From an uncultured Opitutia bacterium (lineage in GTDB: Bacteria; Verrucomicrobiota; Verrucomicrobiia; Opitutales; Opitutaceae), in NCBI GenBank assembly GCA_903896015.1, contig CAITWF010000025.1, forward strand, positions 62,001-126,000: a stretch of 64,000 nt of DNA. The letters are read 5' to 3'. The notes beneath the pieces were generated by a model. It did not search any database and was not told the origin of the DNA. It worked only from the letters and a program-made list of their open reading frames with translations. Of this stretch, positions 1 through 9,549 are shown piece by piece; within the stretch, counting starts at the first letter, position 1; every line of letters begins with the position of its first letter. Both the position numbers and the translations under genes were made by a program.

Positions 1-1477
1 CCTGCCGATCCGCCCGCAACCATTTGCGCGGCGGGTGGCCCTCGTGATCGCTCGTGCAGATCAGGCGCAGCTCCGGCATCCGGGCGTGCAGTCGCCGTGC
101 AAATTTTTCGCCGGTGCCGATCGCGTTGGCGATCAGCAGCCGCACCGTCCGACCGTCTCGCAACTCGCGTCCCGCCGCCTCGGGTGATTCGACGGCGAGC
201 ACCCGGTAGCCGTCGGCGCTCAACATGCCAGCAACCATCTTTCGCACGACCTCGTCGCGCTCCACGAGCAGCACGGACTCGGTGCCGCGCGTGACGGGCA
301 GGGCGGGCACGGCCGGCGCAGCCGCGGGCGTCTCCACCGGCGAACGCTCCACCGGCAGCAGAATCTCAAAAGTCGAGCCGACAAACAGCGAACTCTTCAC
401 CGTGATAAACCCGCCACTTTGCTGCACGACACCGTAGACAAGTGCGAGTCCGAGCCCCGTGCCCTCGGGCTTCGTGGTGAAAAACGGTTCGAACAAATGT
501 TTCTGCGTGTCCGCATCCATGCCGGCGCCGTTGTCGCTGACCGTGAGCGCCACGTAGCGGCCCGGCGGCGAATCCGTCGCACGCCGATGGAGCGCGCCCC
601 GCACTTCGCGATTCGCCGTCGCAATCGTCACGCGGCCGCGGGTGCGCAACGCATCACGGGCGTTGAGCACGAGATTGAGCAGCACCTGCTGAAACTGCGC
701 CGGATCGGTCCGCACATTCGCAAGATCGGCCCCGAGTTCGAACTCAAGGGTGCCCGCCTCGCCGACGAGCCGTGTGAGAATCCCGGCGTTTTCGCGCACG
801 AGATCGTTGAGATTAATCACGCACAGGTCGAAAGGCTGCCGGCGGCTGAATGCGAGCAGTTGCTGCGTGAGCGCGGCGGCCTTGCGCCCGGCGGCGTGGA
901 TCTCCGCGACCTCGCGCAACGCCTGCGGATTCGCCGCCACGTGCGCCGCAAGCATTTCGCAGTAGCCGTTGATCACTGAGAGGAGATTGTTGAAATCGTG
1001 CGCCACGCCGCCCGCAAGCCGACCGACCGCGTCGAGCCGATGCGCATGCACGAGCGCCTCCTGCCAGTGCCGCTTCTCCGTTTGATCACGGTAGGTCGCG
1101 ACGACGTGCGTCACGCGTCCGCGCGCATCGGCCAGCGAATCAAAGCACCACGCGACGCTCACCGTCGTGCCGTCGGCCCGCCGCACAAAGCCCTCGCCGA
1201 CCAGGGACTGGCCGGGCAGCGCCCGACGCAACCATGCGGACAGAGGCGCGAGCTCCGCCGGCTCGTCGTGCAACTCGCCAGGCGTGCGCCCGATCAACTC
1301 GCGCGCCGCCCGACCGGTAAGCGCGCAGAAGCCGTCGTTGACGAAAATAATCCTGAGTCCCTTCGGCCCCGGCCGGCGCTCGGCGAGCAGGACGCCCGCG
1401 CTCTGAGCGCGCAACGCCGCCGCGAGCAGCATCGGCGCCGCCGGCTTGGCGCGCCGAATCTTTTTTTTCGCGGTCAC
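1..1477 (-). CDS. PAS sensor histidine kinase with C-terminal degenerate receiver (3' end cut by window edge)
   Basis: Cytoplasmic two-component sensor kinase; no membrane segment is visible. In order: a PAS domain (about residues 20-135), a dimerisation/phosphoacceptor segment with H160 in [11 protein letters not shown], an HATPase domain with the N-box [11 protein letters not shown] and G-boxes around [17 protein letters not shown], then a receiver-like tail running off the window. The receiver lacks the usual phosphoacceptor aspartate: the beta-3 strand reads [10 protein letters not shown] where LLDxxMP is expected. The start is a GTG at 1477 whose GTGA overlaps the stop of pdxH, implying translational coupling; an in-frame ATG lies 15 codons later. 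The signal sensed is unknown. Confidence 0.88.
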   Translation of the reverse strand, partial: MTAKKKIRRAKPAAPMLLAAALRAQSAGVLLAERRPGPKGLRIIFVNDGFCALTGRAARELIGRTPGELHDEPAELAPLSAWLRRALPGQSLVGEGFVRRADGTTVSVAWCFDSLADARGRVTHVVATYRDQTEKRHWQEALVHAHRLDAVGRLAGGVAHDFNNLLSVINGYCEMLAAHVAANPQALREVAEIHAAGRKAAALTQQLLAFSRRQPFDLCVINLNDLVRENAGILTRLVGEAGTLEFELGADLANVRTDPAQFQQVLLNLVLNARDALRTRGRVTIATANREVRGALHRRATDSPPGRYVALTVSDNGAGMDADTQKHLFEPFFTTKPEGTGLGLALVYGVVQQSGGFITVKSSLFVGSTFEILLPVERSPVETPAAAPAVPALPVTRGTESVLLVERDEVVRKMVAGMLSADGYRVLAVESPEAAGRELRDGRTVRLLIANAIGTGEKFARRLHARMPELRLICTSDHEGHPPRKWLRADRQ

Positions 1478-2109
1478 GGCGCGAGGCGCTCGACCGCCCA
1501 ACCGTCGCCCGTGCGGCGGTAGCGCAGCCGATCGTGGAGCCGGCTGCGCCGGCCCTGCCAAAATTCCACTGTCTCCGGCGCCAGCCGCCAGCCGCCCCAA
1601 TGCGGCGGGAGCGGCACCGGCGCACCCGCGAATTTCTTCTCCATCGCCTTGAATCCATCCTCCAACTCCTTCCGCCCTGCGATCAGCGTGCTTTGTGCGG
1701 AAGCCCACGCCGCGAGCTGACTGGCCTGCGGTCGCGAGTGAAAATACGCCTCCGCCTCCTCGCGCGCGACCTTCGTGATCGTGCCCTCGACCGTCACCTG
1801 CCGCTCCAGCGCGATCCAGGGAAACACCAGCGTCGCGCGCGGGTTGGCCTCGAGCTCGCGGCCCTTGCGGCTGTCGTAGTTCGAATAAAACACGAAGCCG
1901 CGACCATCGAGCCCCTTAAGCAGCACCGTGCGCGCCGACGGCCGGCCGTCACGCGTCGCCGTCGCGAGCGTCATTGCATTCGGCTCGGTGAGCTTCGCCG
2001 CCTCCACCTCCTGAAACCATTTTTCGAACTGACGAAACGGATCCTTCGCGAGGTCCTTTTCCAGCAGCCCCGCGAGCGAGTAATCTTTCCTGAGATCGGC
2101 CAATGACAT
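1474..2109 (-). CDS. pdxH: Pyridoxamine 5'-phosphate oxidase
   Basis: FMN-dependent oxidase that makes pyridoxal 5'-phosphate from pyridoxine or pyridoxamine 5'-phosphate, the last step of vitamin B6 synthesis and salvage. Family features are visible along the whole length: the N-terminal LADLRKDY segment, the FMN-binding [20 protein letters not shown] block, [11 protein letters not shown], the ERQVTVEGT strand and the C-terminal [10 protein letters not shown]. The 211-aa product from the ATG at 2109 matches the usual length; an in-frame ATG at 2145 would add 12 residues that do not look like the family. The gene is divergent from the M20 peptidase (about 100 bp between starts) and its stop overlaps the downstream kinase start. 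Confidence 0.95.
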   Translation of the reverse strand: MSLADLRKDYSLAGLLEKDLAKDPFRQFEKWFQEVEAAKLTEPNAMTLATATRDGRPSARTVLLKGLDGRGFVFYSNYDSRKGRELEANPRATLVFPWIALERQVTVEGTITKVAREEAEAYFHSRPQASQLAAWASAQSTLIAGRKELEDGFKAMEKKFAGAPVPLPPHWGGWRLAPETVEFWQGRRSRLHDRLRYRRTGDGWAVERLAP

Positions 2110-2210
2110 CCTGGCGAACGTGTCCGTCACCCCCGACGCTGTCAAAAGTCATCTCGCCAGAGACCCGCAACAGGTGCTTTTCCGCGCTTCCGTTTTGCCG
2201 GGTTTCCGCG

Positions 2211-3476
2211 ATGCTCTTCGATTACCGCTTTACCGTGACACCCGCCCTTTACATCGACCGCCACTCCGCCGAACTGATCCGCACCTTGCGGCACCTCGTC
2301 GGGATTTCCACCGTCAATCCGCCCGGCGAAAACTACACGCCCATCACGGCGTGGCTCACGCGCGAACTCGCCTCGCTCGGTCTGAAATCGAAACGCTTCA
2401 CGCTGCCCGCCTCACTCCTGAAAAAAGAACTCCCGCCCGCGCAGCACGGCTTTCCACGCTACAACGTCCTCGGCAAGCTCACCACGCCCGGCGCCAAAAA
2501 AACTGTCCACTTCAACGCCCACTACGACGTCGTACCCGTGTCCGGCCAGTGGAAGCACGGCAACCCGTTCAGCGGCGCGATCGAGGGCGGCTGGATTTAC
2601 GGCCGCGGCACCTCCGACATGAAAGGCTCGATCGCGAGCCTGCTGCTCGCGTTGCAGGCGCTGCGCGCGACGAAGACTGCCCCGCGGCTCAACGTCGAAG
2701 TCTCCTTCACCGCCGATGAGGAAACCGATTCCGCCCTCGGCACCGGCTGGCTCGTCGAGCACGCCCCGATCAATCCCGACTACGCCGTCGTGATGGAGGG
2801 CGGCGAGCTCAACCAAGTTTGCTGCGGCCACAACGGCTGCATCTGGATCGAAGTCACCGTCCACGGCCGCGCCGCCCACGGCTCACGCCCCGATCTCGGG
2901 ATCAACGCGCTCGAAAAGATGGCCGCGCTCGTCCGCGAACTCGAAACCTACCAGCGCACGCTCACCCGCACCCGCTGGCGCACGCCCAACGGCCGCATCG
3001 CCTCGCCCACGCTCAATGTCGGTGGTGTATTTAGTTGCGGCGACGGCGCCAAGATCAACACCGTGCCGGCCACCGCAAAGTTCACGCTCGACCGCCGCGT
3101 CCTCGCCATCGAGAGCCACGCCGGCGCGGAGCGCAACTTGCGCGCCTTTCTCGCTGCCGCCGCGCGCCGCATCCCGCAGTGCCGGATCACGGTCGCGAAG
3201 ATTTCGGAAAACTATTCCTGCTTCACGCCGCCCACGCATCCGTTCTTCGCCGCGATGGCCGACTGCGTCACAAGCGTGCGCGGCGAGCCAGCGGAGTTCA
3301 ACGTCTCAACCGGCTTCAACGACATGCACTTCTTCGCCAGCGTCGCCAAAATTCCGACCCTCGGCTACGGCCCCGGCGGCCGAAAGGAGCACGCCGTCGA
3401 CGAGGCGGCCAAGATCAGCGAGTTGCTCGCGAGCGCGAAAATCTACGCGGAGTTGATGACGAATTTCGCAGGGTAG
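2211..3476 (+). CDS. M20 family metallopeptidase (ArgE/DapE/carboxypeptidase-like)
   Basis: Zinc-dependent amidohydrolase or peptidase acting on N-acyl amino acids or small peptides. The M20 signatures are clear: metal ligand His in HYDVVPVSGQW, GRGTSDMKG with the bridging Asp, catalytic SFTADEETDS, and a dimerisation insert beginning near VHGRAAHGS. The early ISTVNPPGEN segment is also typical. The 421-aa length fits acetylornithine deacetylase/succinyl-diaminopimelate desuccinylase-type proteins. The ATG at 2211 (MLFDYRF) is preferred; the frame is open upstream but that part has no family similarity. The exact substrate cannot be read from sequence, and no arg or dap gene is adjacent. Confidence 0.88.
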   Translation: MLFDYRFTVTPALYIDRHSAELIRTLRHLVGISTVNPPGENYTPITAWLTRELASLGLKSKRFTLPASLLKKELPPAQHGFPRYNVLGKLTTPGAKKTVHFNAHYDVVPVSGQWKHGNPFSGAIEGGWIYGRGTSDMKGSIASLLLALQALRATKTAPRLNVEVSFTADEETDSALGTGWLVEHAPINPDYAVVMEGGELNQVCCGHNGCIWIEVTVHGRAAHGSRPDLGINALEKMAALVRELETYQRTLTRTRWRTPNGRIASPTLNVGGVFSCGDGAKINTVPATAKFTLDRRVLAIESHAGAERNLRAFLAAAARRIPQCRITVAKISENYSCFTPPTHPFFAAMADCVTSVRGEPAEFNVSTGFNDMHFFASVAKIPTLGYGPGGRKEHAVDEAAKISELLASAKIYAELMTNFAG

Positions 3477-3498
3477 GCGAGACCGCTGGGACCGCCGC

Positions 3499-3548
3499 AA
3501 ACGACTTATCACGCCCGCTTCGCTCGAAGGCGGCCCAACCGGTCGTTT
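3499..3548. terminator. Imperfect stem-loop between convergent genes
   Basis: The 73-bp gap between the convergent M20 peptidase and marC genes holds an inverted repeat: outer arms AAACGAC (3499-3505) and GTCGTTT (3542-3548), with an inner CCGC-TTCG/CGAAGGCGG stem. There is no good T-run, so a bidirectional terminator is only a suggestion from position and symmetry. Confidence 0.3.
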
Positions 3549-3549
3549 C

Positions 3550-4128
3550 TTACCCGCTGATTCCCCGTCGCACCATGCTGACCGCGATCGCGGCAAGTAG
3601 CATCGAGATGATCTTGGAGATCGCGCGCATGCCTGTCGCGCCGATGGCCCGCCCGATGCGCTCGCTGAAAGCAAACGCCAGCACCACGAGCACGAGGTTC
3701 GCCACAAGCCCGGCAAACGCCTGCGCCCAGCCGATCGTCTGCGCGAGCACAAGCAGTGTCGTGATGAGCGCTGGGCCGGCGATGAGCGGCATTCCGAGCG
3801 GCACGATGCCGAAATCATCGGAAATTTTTTCACCCTCCACCGCCGGCAGCACGAGATCGCGGCCCGCGAGCACAAACAGAATCAACCCGCCCGCGATTTG
3901 AAAATCGCCGGCCGAGATGCCGAGCGCGCGGAAGATATTTTGCCCGAGAAACAAAAACGCCAGCGCCACACCGCCGCCCGTAACCGTTGCCTGCCACGCG
4001 ATCCGCTGCCGCTGCGCCGCCGGCACGCCCTGCCCGAGTCCGAGAAACACCGCCGCCAGCCCAATCGGATCGATCGCAATGAAGAGCGGGATGAAGGCCT
4101 GGACGAACTGTTTCACGAGCACCGGCAT
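3550..4128 (-). CDS. MarC family integral membrane protein
   Basis: A 192-aa inner-membrane protein with about six hydrophobic segments and the MarC/UPF0056 pattern: an N-terminal AFIPLFIAIDPIGLAAVFLG segment, a central GGLILFVLAGRDLV helix, and PLGMPLIAGPALITTLLVL, the most conserved block of the family. The length is close to the usual 195-215 aa. MarC proteins have no settled biochemical function; the early link to multiple antibiotic resistance was not upheld. The gene is monocistronic by position, convergent with the M20 peptidase and divergent from the small membrane protein at 4209. Confidence 0.9.
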   Translation of the reverse strand: MPVLVKQFVQAFIPLFIAIDPIGLAAVFLGLGQGVPAAQRQRIAWQATVTGGGVALAFLFLGQNIFRALGISAGDFQIAGGLILFVLAGRDLVLPAVEGEKISDDFGIVPLGMPLIAGPALITTLLVLAQTIGWAQAFAGLVANLVLVVLAFAFSERIGRAIGATGMRAISKIISMLLAAIAVSMVRRGISG

Positions 4129-4208
4129 GACTCGAAACTGGCGCGGTAACGCGCCGCCGTCGAGCCTCCTCAGTTGCAGGAATCACCCTCCACGCTAGCG
4201 TTTCGCCC

Positions 4209-4619
4209 ATGAGTTTTATTCTGCGCTACCTGGAGATTGTGTTCACCGTGGCCGGCATCGCCGTGATTTTCGGCGTGACCGCGCTGTTCAGTTCACCGCA
4301 GACCAGTGTGTGGCAGGTCGCGGCGATTACCGCGATCGTGGTCGGGGTGATTCACGGCGTGCTTTTTTGGCTCGTGCGGCGACGTCAGCGCGTCGTGCGC
4401 GAAACCACCATTACCGAGCTGCAGGGCATGTTGAAGGACATCATCAACAACCAACTCACCGTCATCCAGGCGATGAACAATCTGCGCGAGGCCAAGCCCG
4501 AGGAGACCAAGCGCGCCTGCGACTACACGTCGCGCTCCGTCGTCGCGATCAGCGACGCGCTCCAGCATATCTCGGAGGACTCGCTGCGCTCGTGGAAGGC
4601 GAAATACGACCACCGCTGA
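4209..4619 (+). CDS. Small membrane protein with a histidine-kinase-like helical tail
   Basis: A 136-aa protein that I do not recognise by name. Two transmembrane helices (about residues 8-30 and 36-58) are followed by a basic RRRQR stretch and a cytoplasmic helical region. This region (ITELQGMLKDIINNQLTVI, then SRSVVAISDALQHISEDSL) resembles the two-helix dimerisation domain of sensor kinases, with asparagine in place of the phosphoacceptor histidine and no ATPase domain. It is convergent with the hybrid kinase at 4626-6647, leaving 6 bp between stops. A role as a dimerisation partner or signalling adaptor is speculative. Confidence 0.7.
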   Translation: MSFILRYLEIVFTVAGIAVIFGVTALFSSPQTSVWQVAAITAIVVGVIHGVLFWLVRRRQRVVRETTITELQGMLKDIINNQLTVIQAMNNLREAKPEETKRACDYTSRSVVAISDALQHISEDSLRSWKAKYDHR

Positions 4620-4625
4620 CGCGCT

Positions 4626-6647
4626 TCACGCGCCGCCGGCCAGCAAGTTTTTCAACGCCTCGCGCAGCGTGTCCATCTTCACCGGCTTCGCGAGCGCGAG
4701 ATCGAAACCGTGGGCGCGGTGATCGGCCATTGCGGAATCGTCGAGATAACCGCTGACCGCGATCGCCCGGACCGACGGATCAATTTCGCGCAGGCGCCGG
4801 ACGGTCTCCGCGCCACCGAGGCCGATCGCCACACGCAGGTCGAGCACGACGGCGTCGAACGGCCGCCCGCGTTCACGAGCGGCAGTGTATTTTTCCAGCA
4901 CCGCCCCGCCTTCCTCCGTCTCAGTCACCTCGTAGTCGAGCAGGCCCAGCATCAGCACCAGCGTCTCACGCATCGTCCGATCGTCGTCCATCAGCAGGAT
5001 GCGGCCGAGGGATTTTTTGGCCTGCGCCTTGGCAAATGGTGACGCGCTCGCCGAGACGCCCACCGCCGCCGGCAGCAAAATCTGAAAGGTCGTCCCACGG
5101 CCGACGGCGGATTCCACGCGAAGCTCGCCCCCGTGCTTTTTGATCACGGAGTAACTGGTCGCGAGGCCGAGGCCGGTGCCCTTGGGCTTCGTGGTGAAGA
5201 ACGGCTCGAAGATTTTCGCGAGGTGCTCGGGCGGGATGCCACTGCCGGTGTCGGACACCGTGATTTTGATCTGGCGGCTGTCGCGCAACGGCGAGCTGGA
5301 GTCTTCGTCGGGTGAAAAATTTTCCGCCGCGACGAGCAGGAGTCCGCCGTGCGGCATGGCCTGGACGGCGTTGACGGCGAGGTTGTTGATCACCTGCACG
5401 AGCTGGCTTTCATCCGCCTCGACCAGCCAGAGATCCGGCGCAATCTGCGTGCGCAGTTGCACGGCGGTGTTGACGACGGCGAAGCTCGCCGATTCGCGGA
5501 GGAGAACCTCGAGGGCGATGACCTTCTTTTCCGTCGTGCCGCCCTTGGCAAAAATCTTGAGCTGCTGCGTGACATCGCGGGCGCGCCACACCGCACGCTC
5601 CGCCTGATCGATCCGATCTTTGGCGGTCGGGGGCAGGGCGGGATCGAGTTGCGCAAGCTGGAGGTTCGCCACGATCGCGGTGAGCAGGTTGCCGAAATCG
5701 TGCGCGATACTGCCGGCCATCATCCCGAGCGACTCAAGTTTGCCAGCGCGCGCGACGTCGTCCGCCCGCCGGCGATCCCGCGTGATGTCGCGCAATGCGA
5801 CCACCGCGCCCGAGACCTGCCCGTCCCCGGTGCGGATGAGCGCCGCGCTTTCCGCGAGCACGCGCTCCTGACCCGCGGAATCGATCACCAGAAACGTGTC
5901 GGTGGCGCGCGCGCGACGGCGTTCGCGCAGAAGCGCCACCATGCCACTCTCGCGTGACTCGCGGGTCGTTTCGTCGTGTAGCGGCAGCACCTCGCTCAGC
6001 ATACGCCCGGCAGCCGACGCCTGCTTCACGCCGGCGAAGTGTTCCGCGATCGGATTCATCAACACGATGCGACCGTCGATGTCAGTTGTCACGACCGCGT
6101 CGCCGATGGATTGGAGCGTAACCTCGAGACGCTGGCGCTGCTCGTCGAGCTGGCGCTCGGATCGCCGCCGCTCGGTAATATCAGTAAAGACGCCAAAAAT
6201 TCCCGCGGGCTCGCCGCCCTCGCCGCGAATGACATCCGCCCGCACGAAGCAAGGAATCACACGCCCGTCCTTCGTGCGCACGTCGGTCTCGCCCGCCCAT
6301 GAGTAACCACCGCGAATTGCCGCATGGATCGCGGCGGCGACTACCTTGTCGTGAAACAGCACCGCGGGCTCGGGCACGGCGTTGAGTTCGTCCACCGTGT
6401 AGCCGAAGAGCGCGAGGTGTGCGCGATTATGGTAGAGCGAGGTGCCCTCCATGTCGCCGATACCGATGGCGTCGGAGGCGCTTTCGACCGCCTGACTGAT
6501 TCGCTGGAGCGTGCCCTCGGTGGCCTTGAGCGCGCGCTCGGTTTTTTCATGTGCGCGCAGCGCGAGTTCATAGCGCCGCCGTAGCCACCAGCCAAAGGCC
6601 AGTGCCAGCAGGAGCAGAACCCAGGGAACAACCAGCGCGACAGACAT
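4626..6647 (-). CDS. Hybrid sensor histidine kinase: TM-PAS-PAS-HisKA-HATPase-receiver
   Basis: A 673-aa hybrid kinase. It has one N-terminal hydrophobic helix (residues 3-22), a coiled-coil-like linker, two PAS domains (roughly 45-165 and 170-290), a phosphoacceptor H316 in [11 protein letters not shown], an HATPase domain with [12 protein letters not shown] and [19 protein letters not shown], and a complete receiver with DDD at its start and the phosphoacceptor D603 in [10 protein letters not shown]. With a single helix and no periplasmic domain it probably senses through the PAS domains. No cognate response regulator lies next to it. It is divergent from the GH88-like gene across a 155-bp spacer likely to hold both promoters. 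Confidence 0.93.
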   Translation of the reverse strand: MSVALVVPWVLLLLALAFGWWLRRRYELALRAHEKTERALKATEGTLQRISQAVESASDAIGIGDMEGTSLYHNRAHLALFGYTVDELNAVPEPAVLFHDKVVAAAIHAAIRGGYSWAGETDVRTKDGRVIPCFVRADVIRGEGGEPAGIFGVFTDITERRRSERQLDEQRQRLEVTLQSIGDAVVTTDIDGRIVLMNPIAEHFAGVKQASAAGRMLSEVLPLHDETTRESRESGMVALLRERRRARATDTFLVIDSAGQERVLAESAALIRTGDGQVSGAVVALRDITRDRRRADDVARAGKLESLGMMAGSIAHDFGNLLTAIVANLQLAQLDPALPPTAKDRIDQAERAVWRARDVTQQLKIFAKGGTTEKKVIALEVLLRESASFAVVNTAVQLRTQIAPDLWLVEADESQLVQVINNLAVNAVQAMPHGGLLLVAAENFSPDEDSSSPLRDSRQIKITVSDTGSGIPPEHLAKIFEPFFTTKPKGTGLGLATSYSVIKKHGGELRVESAVGRGTTFQILLPAAVGVSASASPFAKAQAKKSLGRILLMDDDRTMRETLVLMLGLLDYEVTETEEGGAVLEKYTAARERGRPFDAVVLDLRVAIGLGGAETVRRLREIDPSVRAIAVSGYLDDSAMADHRAHGFDLALAKPVKMDTLREALKNLLAGGA

Positions 6648-6802
6648 CTTTGGCCAGTGAACCTTGCCAGTTTTGCGAGCGAAGCAAGGCGGGCGGCGAT
6701 CGTTGCCATCGGCATAAATCGCCCTCAGCCCAGCATTTTTTTCTCCCTTGTTTCACGCGGACGCGGCAGGCAACGTCGCGGTTTCTCCCGATCCGTTCCG
6801 CC

Positions 6803-8215
6803 ATGAAAATCAACGCCACGCTGACCCCGCAGAAGCTGACTAGAAAAACCGCCCGCGTGTTCGAGCTCGCCGGCCAGAAAATCCGCGCGCTCGACGCCGC
6901 ATGGGATCCCACCAACGGCACGCCCGTTTTCACAGTAAAAGGCCGCTACACCTCGCGCGGCTGGACTGAGTGGACGCAGGGTTTCCAGTTCGGGATGGGC
7001 TTCCTTCATTTCGACGCGACCGGCGACACGCGCTCATTCGCCCTCGCCCGCGAAAAGACCATCAAGTTCATGGCCTCGCACGTGTCGCACATCGGCGTGC
7101 ACGATCACGGTTTCAACAACGTCTCTACCTACGGCAATCTTCGCCGCCTCATCCTCGAGGGCCGCGCGCCCGGCAGCCCCGATGAGGTCAATTTCGCCGA
7201 GCTCGCGCTGAAAGTCTCCGGCGCCGTGCAGGCCGCGCGCCACGTTCCGACCGCGTATCGCACGCCCTGGTCGCCGATCGCCGGCGGCGCGGGCGTCGCG
7301 CCGAGCGGCTACGTCTATTCGTTCAACGGCCCGCAGTCGCTCTTCGCCGACACCATCCGCTCGATGCGCGCGCTCGTCGTCGCACATCAACTCGGCCACG
7401 TGCTGATGGGCGAGGGCGATAAACCGATCAATCTCCTCCACCGCGCGATCGAGCACGCTGCCACGACCGCACGCTTCAACGTCTTCTTCGGCCAAGGCCG
7501 CGACAGCTACGACGTGCGCGGCCGCGTCGCACACGAATCGGTCTTCAATCGCAACGACGGCCAGTTCCGCTGCCCGAGTTCGCAGCAGGGCTATTCGCCC
7601 TTCACGACGTGGACGCGCGGCGCCGCCTGGATCATCTGCGGCTACGCGGAGCAGCTTGAGTTTCTCGAAACGATCCGCGGCACGGAGCTCGACGCCGTCG
7701 GCGGCCGCCGCGCCGTGACCGATCTCTTCCTCGAGACTGCGCGCGCCACGAGCGACTACTACATCGACGGCTACTCCGCGAAGGACGGCGTGCCTTATTG
7801 GGATTCGATGGCGCTCAACAGCCACAAGCTCGGCGACACTACCAAGAAGGACGCCGATCCCTTCAACCCGCACGAACCGGTCGACAGCTCCGCCGCTGCG
7901 ATCGCCGCACAGGGCATGATCCGCCTCGGCACTTACCTTGCGGCGAAAGGTGAAAAAGCCGCCGGCAAAAAATATCTCCAAGCCGGCCTCACGATTGCCG
8001 ATACGCTCTTCGCCGAGCCGTATCTCTCGACCGACAAAAAGCATCAGGGCCTGCTCCTTCACAGCGTTTATCACCGGCCCAACGGCTGGGACTACATCCC
8101 GCCCGGCCGCAAGGTCCCCTGCGGCGAATCCTCCATGTGGGGCGACTATCACGCGCTGGAGCTCGCGCTCCTCGTGCAACGTCTCGCCGAGGAAAAATAC
8201 TACACCTTCTTTTGA
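6803..8215 (+). CDS. Glycoside hydrolase family 88-like unsaturated glucuronyl hydrolase
   Basis: A 470-aa protein with the alpha6/alpha6-barrel pattern of GH88, enzymes that hydrate and cleave unsaturated uronic acids left by polysaccharide lyases. The two acidic residues expected at the active site are present: D101 in HDHGF and D183 in FADTIRSM. Also typical are the TWTRGAAWIICGYAE motif, DSSAAAIAAQGM and the C-terminal WGDYHALELAL. It is longer than most GH88 enzymes (about 380 aa), with extra sequence in the middle. No signal peptide is visible, so the enzyme is probably cytoplasmic, acting on imported fragments. No lyase or transporter is adjacent. The ATG at 6803 follows a divergent promoter region. 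Confidence 0.82.
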   Translation: MKINATLTPQKLTRKTARVFELAGQKIRALDAAWDPTNGTPVFTVKGRYTSRGWTEWTQGFQFGMGFLHFDATGDTRSFALAREKTIKFMASHVSHIGVHDHGFNNVSTYGNLRRLILEGRAPGSPDEVNFAELALKVSGAVQAARHVPTAYRTPWSPIAGGAGVAPSGYVYSFNGPQSLFADTIRSMRALVVAHQLGHVLMGEGDKPINLLHRAIEHAATTARFNVFFGQGRDSYDVRGRVAHESVFNRNDGQFRCPSSQQGYSPFTTWTRGAAWIICGYAEQLEFLETIRGTELDAVGGRRAVTDLFLETARATSDYYIDGYSAKDGVPYWDSMALNSHKLGDTTKKDADPFNPHEPVDSSAAAIAAQGMIRLGTYLAAKGEKAAGKKYLQAGLTIADTLFAEPYLSTDKKHQGLLLHSVYHRPNGWDYIPPGRKVPCGESSMWGDYHALELALLVQRLAEEKYYTFF

Positions 8216-8241
8216 GCGATCACCCCGCGCTCGTCGCTCAC

Positions 8242-9063
8242 TTGTCCACGCCACTCCTCTACGAGTCCCACTGCCACACGCCGCTCTGCAAACACGCACA
8301 CGGTGAGCCCGTGGAGTATGCCGCCGCCGCGCTGGAGCGCGGCCTCCGCGGCATCATATTCACCTGCCATTGCCCCCTGCCAGATCGGATCTCGCATGCC
8401 GTGCGGATGGCGCCCGAGCAGTTCGATGCCTATGTTGCGTTGATCGCGGACGCCCGCGAAAGATTCGCCGGCCGCCTCGATGTCCGGCTCGGCCTCGAAA
8501 GCGACTACTATCCGGGCGTCGAGCCGTGGCTCGAAAAACTCCACGCGCGCGTCCCGTTGCACCACGTGCTGGGCTCAATCCATCCGCAGGTGCCAGATTA
8601 CCGCTCGTGGTATTTTCGTGGCGACTGGTTCGCTTACCAGCAGACCTATTTCGATCACCTCGCGCGCTCGGCCGAGAGCGGTCTCTTCGACACGCTCGCG
8701 CATCCCGACTTGATCAAAAACGAATCGCCGGCCGACTGGGATTTCACGCGCATCCTGCCGTTCATCGAGCGAGCGCTCGATCGCATCGCGAAGACCGGCA
8801 TCGCGATGGAGCTCAACACCAGCGGCGTGAACAAGGCCATCCGCGAGATCAACCCGAGCCCCACCATCCTTCGCCTGATGCACGCCCGCGGCATTCCGGT
8901 CGTCATCGGCGCGGATGCGCACCGCCCGACGCGCGTCGCCGACGGCTACGCCGACGCCCTGCGCACGCTCCACGACGCCGGCTACCGCGAAGTCAGCTTC
9001 TTCCTCGATCGCCGCCGCCAGAGCGTGCCAATCGCCGCGGCCCTCGCTTCACTCGCGGTTTGA
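8242..9063 (+). CDS. hisJ: PHP-domain histidinol phosphatase
   Basis: Metal-dependent phosphatase of the PHP superfamily, HisJ/HisK type, predicted to dephosphorylate L-histidinol phosphate in histidine synthesis. Metal-binding motifs are all present: ESHCHTPLCKHAHG near the N-terminus, GLESDYYPG, GSIHPQVPDYRSWYF, LAHPDLIK, ELNTSG and GADAHRP. No ATG is available at the right place. A TTG at 8242 gives 273 aa starting just before the first motif; another TTG at 8212 overlaps the stop of the GH88-like gene and would suggest translational coupling. No other his gene is in the window, so the substrate rests on family similarity. Confidence 0.83.
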   Translation: MSTPLLYESHCHTPLCKHAHGEPVEYAAAALERGLRGIIFTCHCPLPDRISHAVRMAPEQFDAYVALIADARERFAGRLDVRLGLESDYYPGVEPWLEKLHARVPLHHVLGSIHPQVPDYRSWYFRGDWFAYQQTYFDHLARSAESGLFDTLAHPDLIKNESPADWDFTRILPFIERALDRIAKTGIAMELNTSGVNKAIREINPSPTILRLMHARGIPVVIGADAHRPTRVADGYADALRTLHDAGYREVSFFLDRRRQSVPIAAALASLAV

Positions 9064-9080
9064 TTTCACTCCGCATGGCC

Positions 9081-9100
9081 GCGCGGGAAATTACCCGCGC
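9081..9100. terminator. GC-rich hairpin after hisJ
   Basis: Arms GCGCGGG (9081-9087) and CCCGCGC (9094-9100) with the loop AAATTA lie 18 bp after the hisJ stop. No T-run follows, so intrinsic termination is uncertain. Confidence 0.3.
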
Positions 9101-9193
9101 CTATTAGCCGCGCGTCTGCTTGCGCTGGGTCGCTTCCGTTCCGGCCGCACGGTGATATCATGCCCTCGTCAGTCACCCCAATACTCCAAAACC

Positions 9194-9201
9194 AAGGAGG
9201 T
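9194..9201 (+). promoter_or_regulatory. Strong Shine-Dalgarno sequence
   Basis: AAGGAGGT sits just before the ATG at 9205 with only three bases between them. It is the best ribosome-binding site I noticed in the window and fixes this start. Confidence 0.75.
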
Positions 9202-9204
9202 CCT

Positions 9205-9474
9205 ATGAACGGGATCACGATTCATCTGGAGGTCGCGGACCATGCGACCCTCCAACGTCATGCCGAAGCCCTCGGCGTCGGTTGCGAAGACATCGCCTAT
9301 GCGGCCTTGCAGCACTTCCTGCACGAACTCCACGAACACCCGCAGCAAATCGATCAGGAGATCATCCACATCCGCGACACGCGTCAGCATCACGGACCGA
9401 TCTGGGGCGCATCGGGCCACACCTCGCATCCGTTTGAGGAGGCCGACAACGACTACGCGGTGCCCGGACTGTAA
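9205..9474 (+). CDS. Small conserved-looking protein, possible ribbon-helix-helix fold
   Basis: An 89-aa acidic, His-rich protein of unknown function. Residues 1-40 (ITIHLEVADHATLQRHAEAL and following) show a beta strand then two helices, as in ribbon-helix-helix DNA-binding or antitoxin proteins. The tail (HHGPIWGASGHTSHPFEEA) is Gly/His-rich and probably disordered. Its strong Shine-Dalgarno sequence and a possible extended -10 (TGATATCAT near 9152) suggest it is expressed on its own. No toxin-like gene is adjacent, so an antitoxin role is not supported by context. Confidence 0.65.
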   Translation: MNGITIHLEVADHATLQRHAEALGVGCEDIAYAALQHFLHELHEHPQQIDQEIIHIRDTRQHHGPIWGASGHTSHPFEEADNDYAVPGL

Positions 9475-9549
9475 CTGACCGTCGCATCGATCACAACGAC
9501 GGAGGATTGCCGCCGGCCCCGCCCGCGGTAGCGTGGCATACATTTCCGT

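Noticed and set aside
8212-8244. TTG at 8212 as the certain hisJ start
   Set aside because: It would overlap the upstream stop neatly, but the extra 10 residues are not family-like; 8242 is equally possible, so the earlier start is only noted as an alternative.
9205-9474. Antitoxin of a toxin-antitoxin pair
   Set aside because: The N-terminus could be a ribbon-helix-helix, but no toxin-like gene is adjacent on either side.
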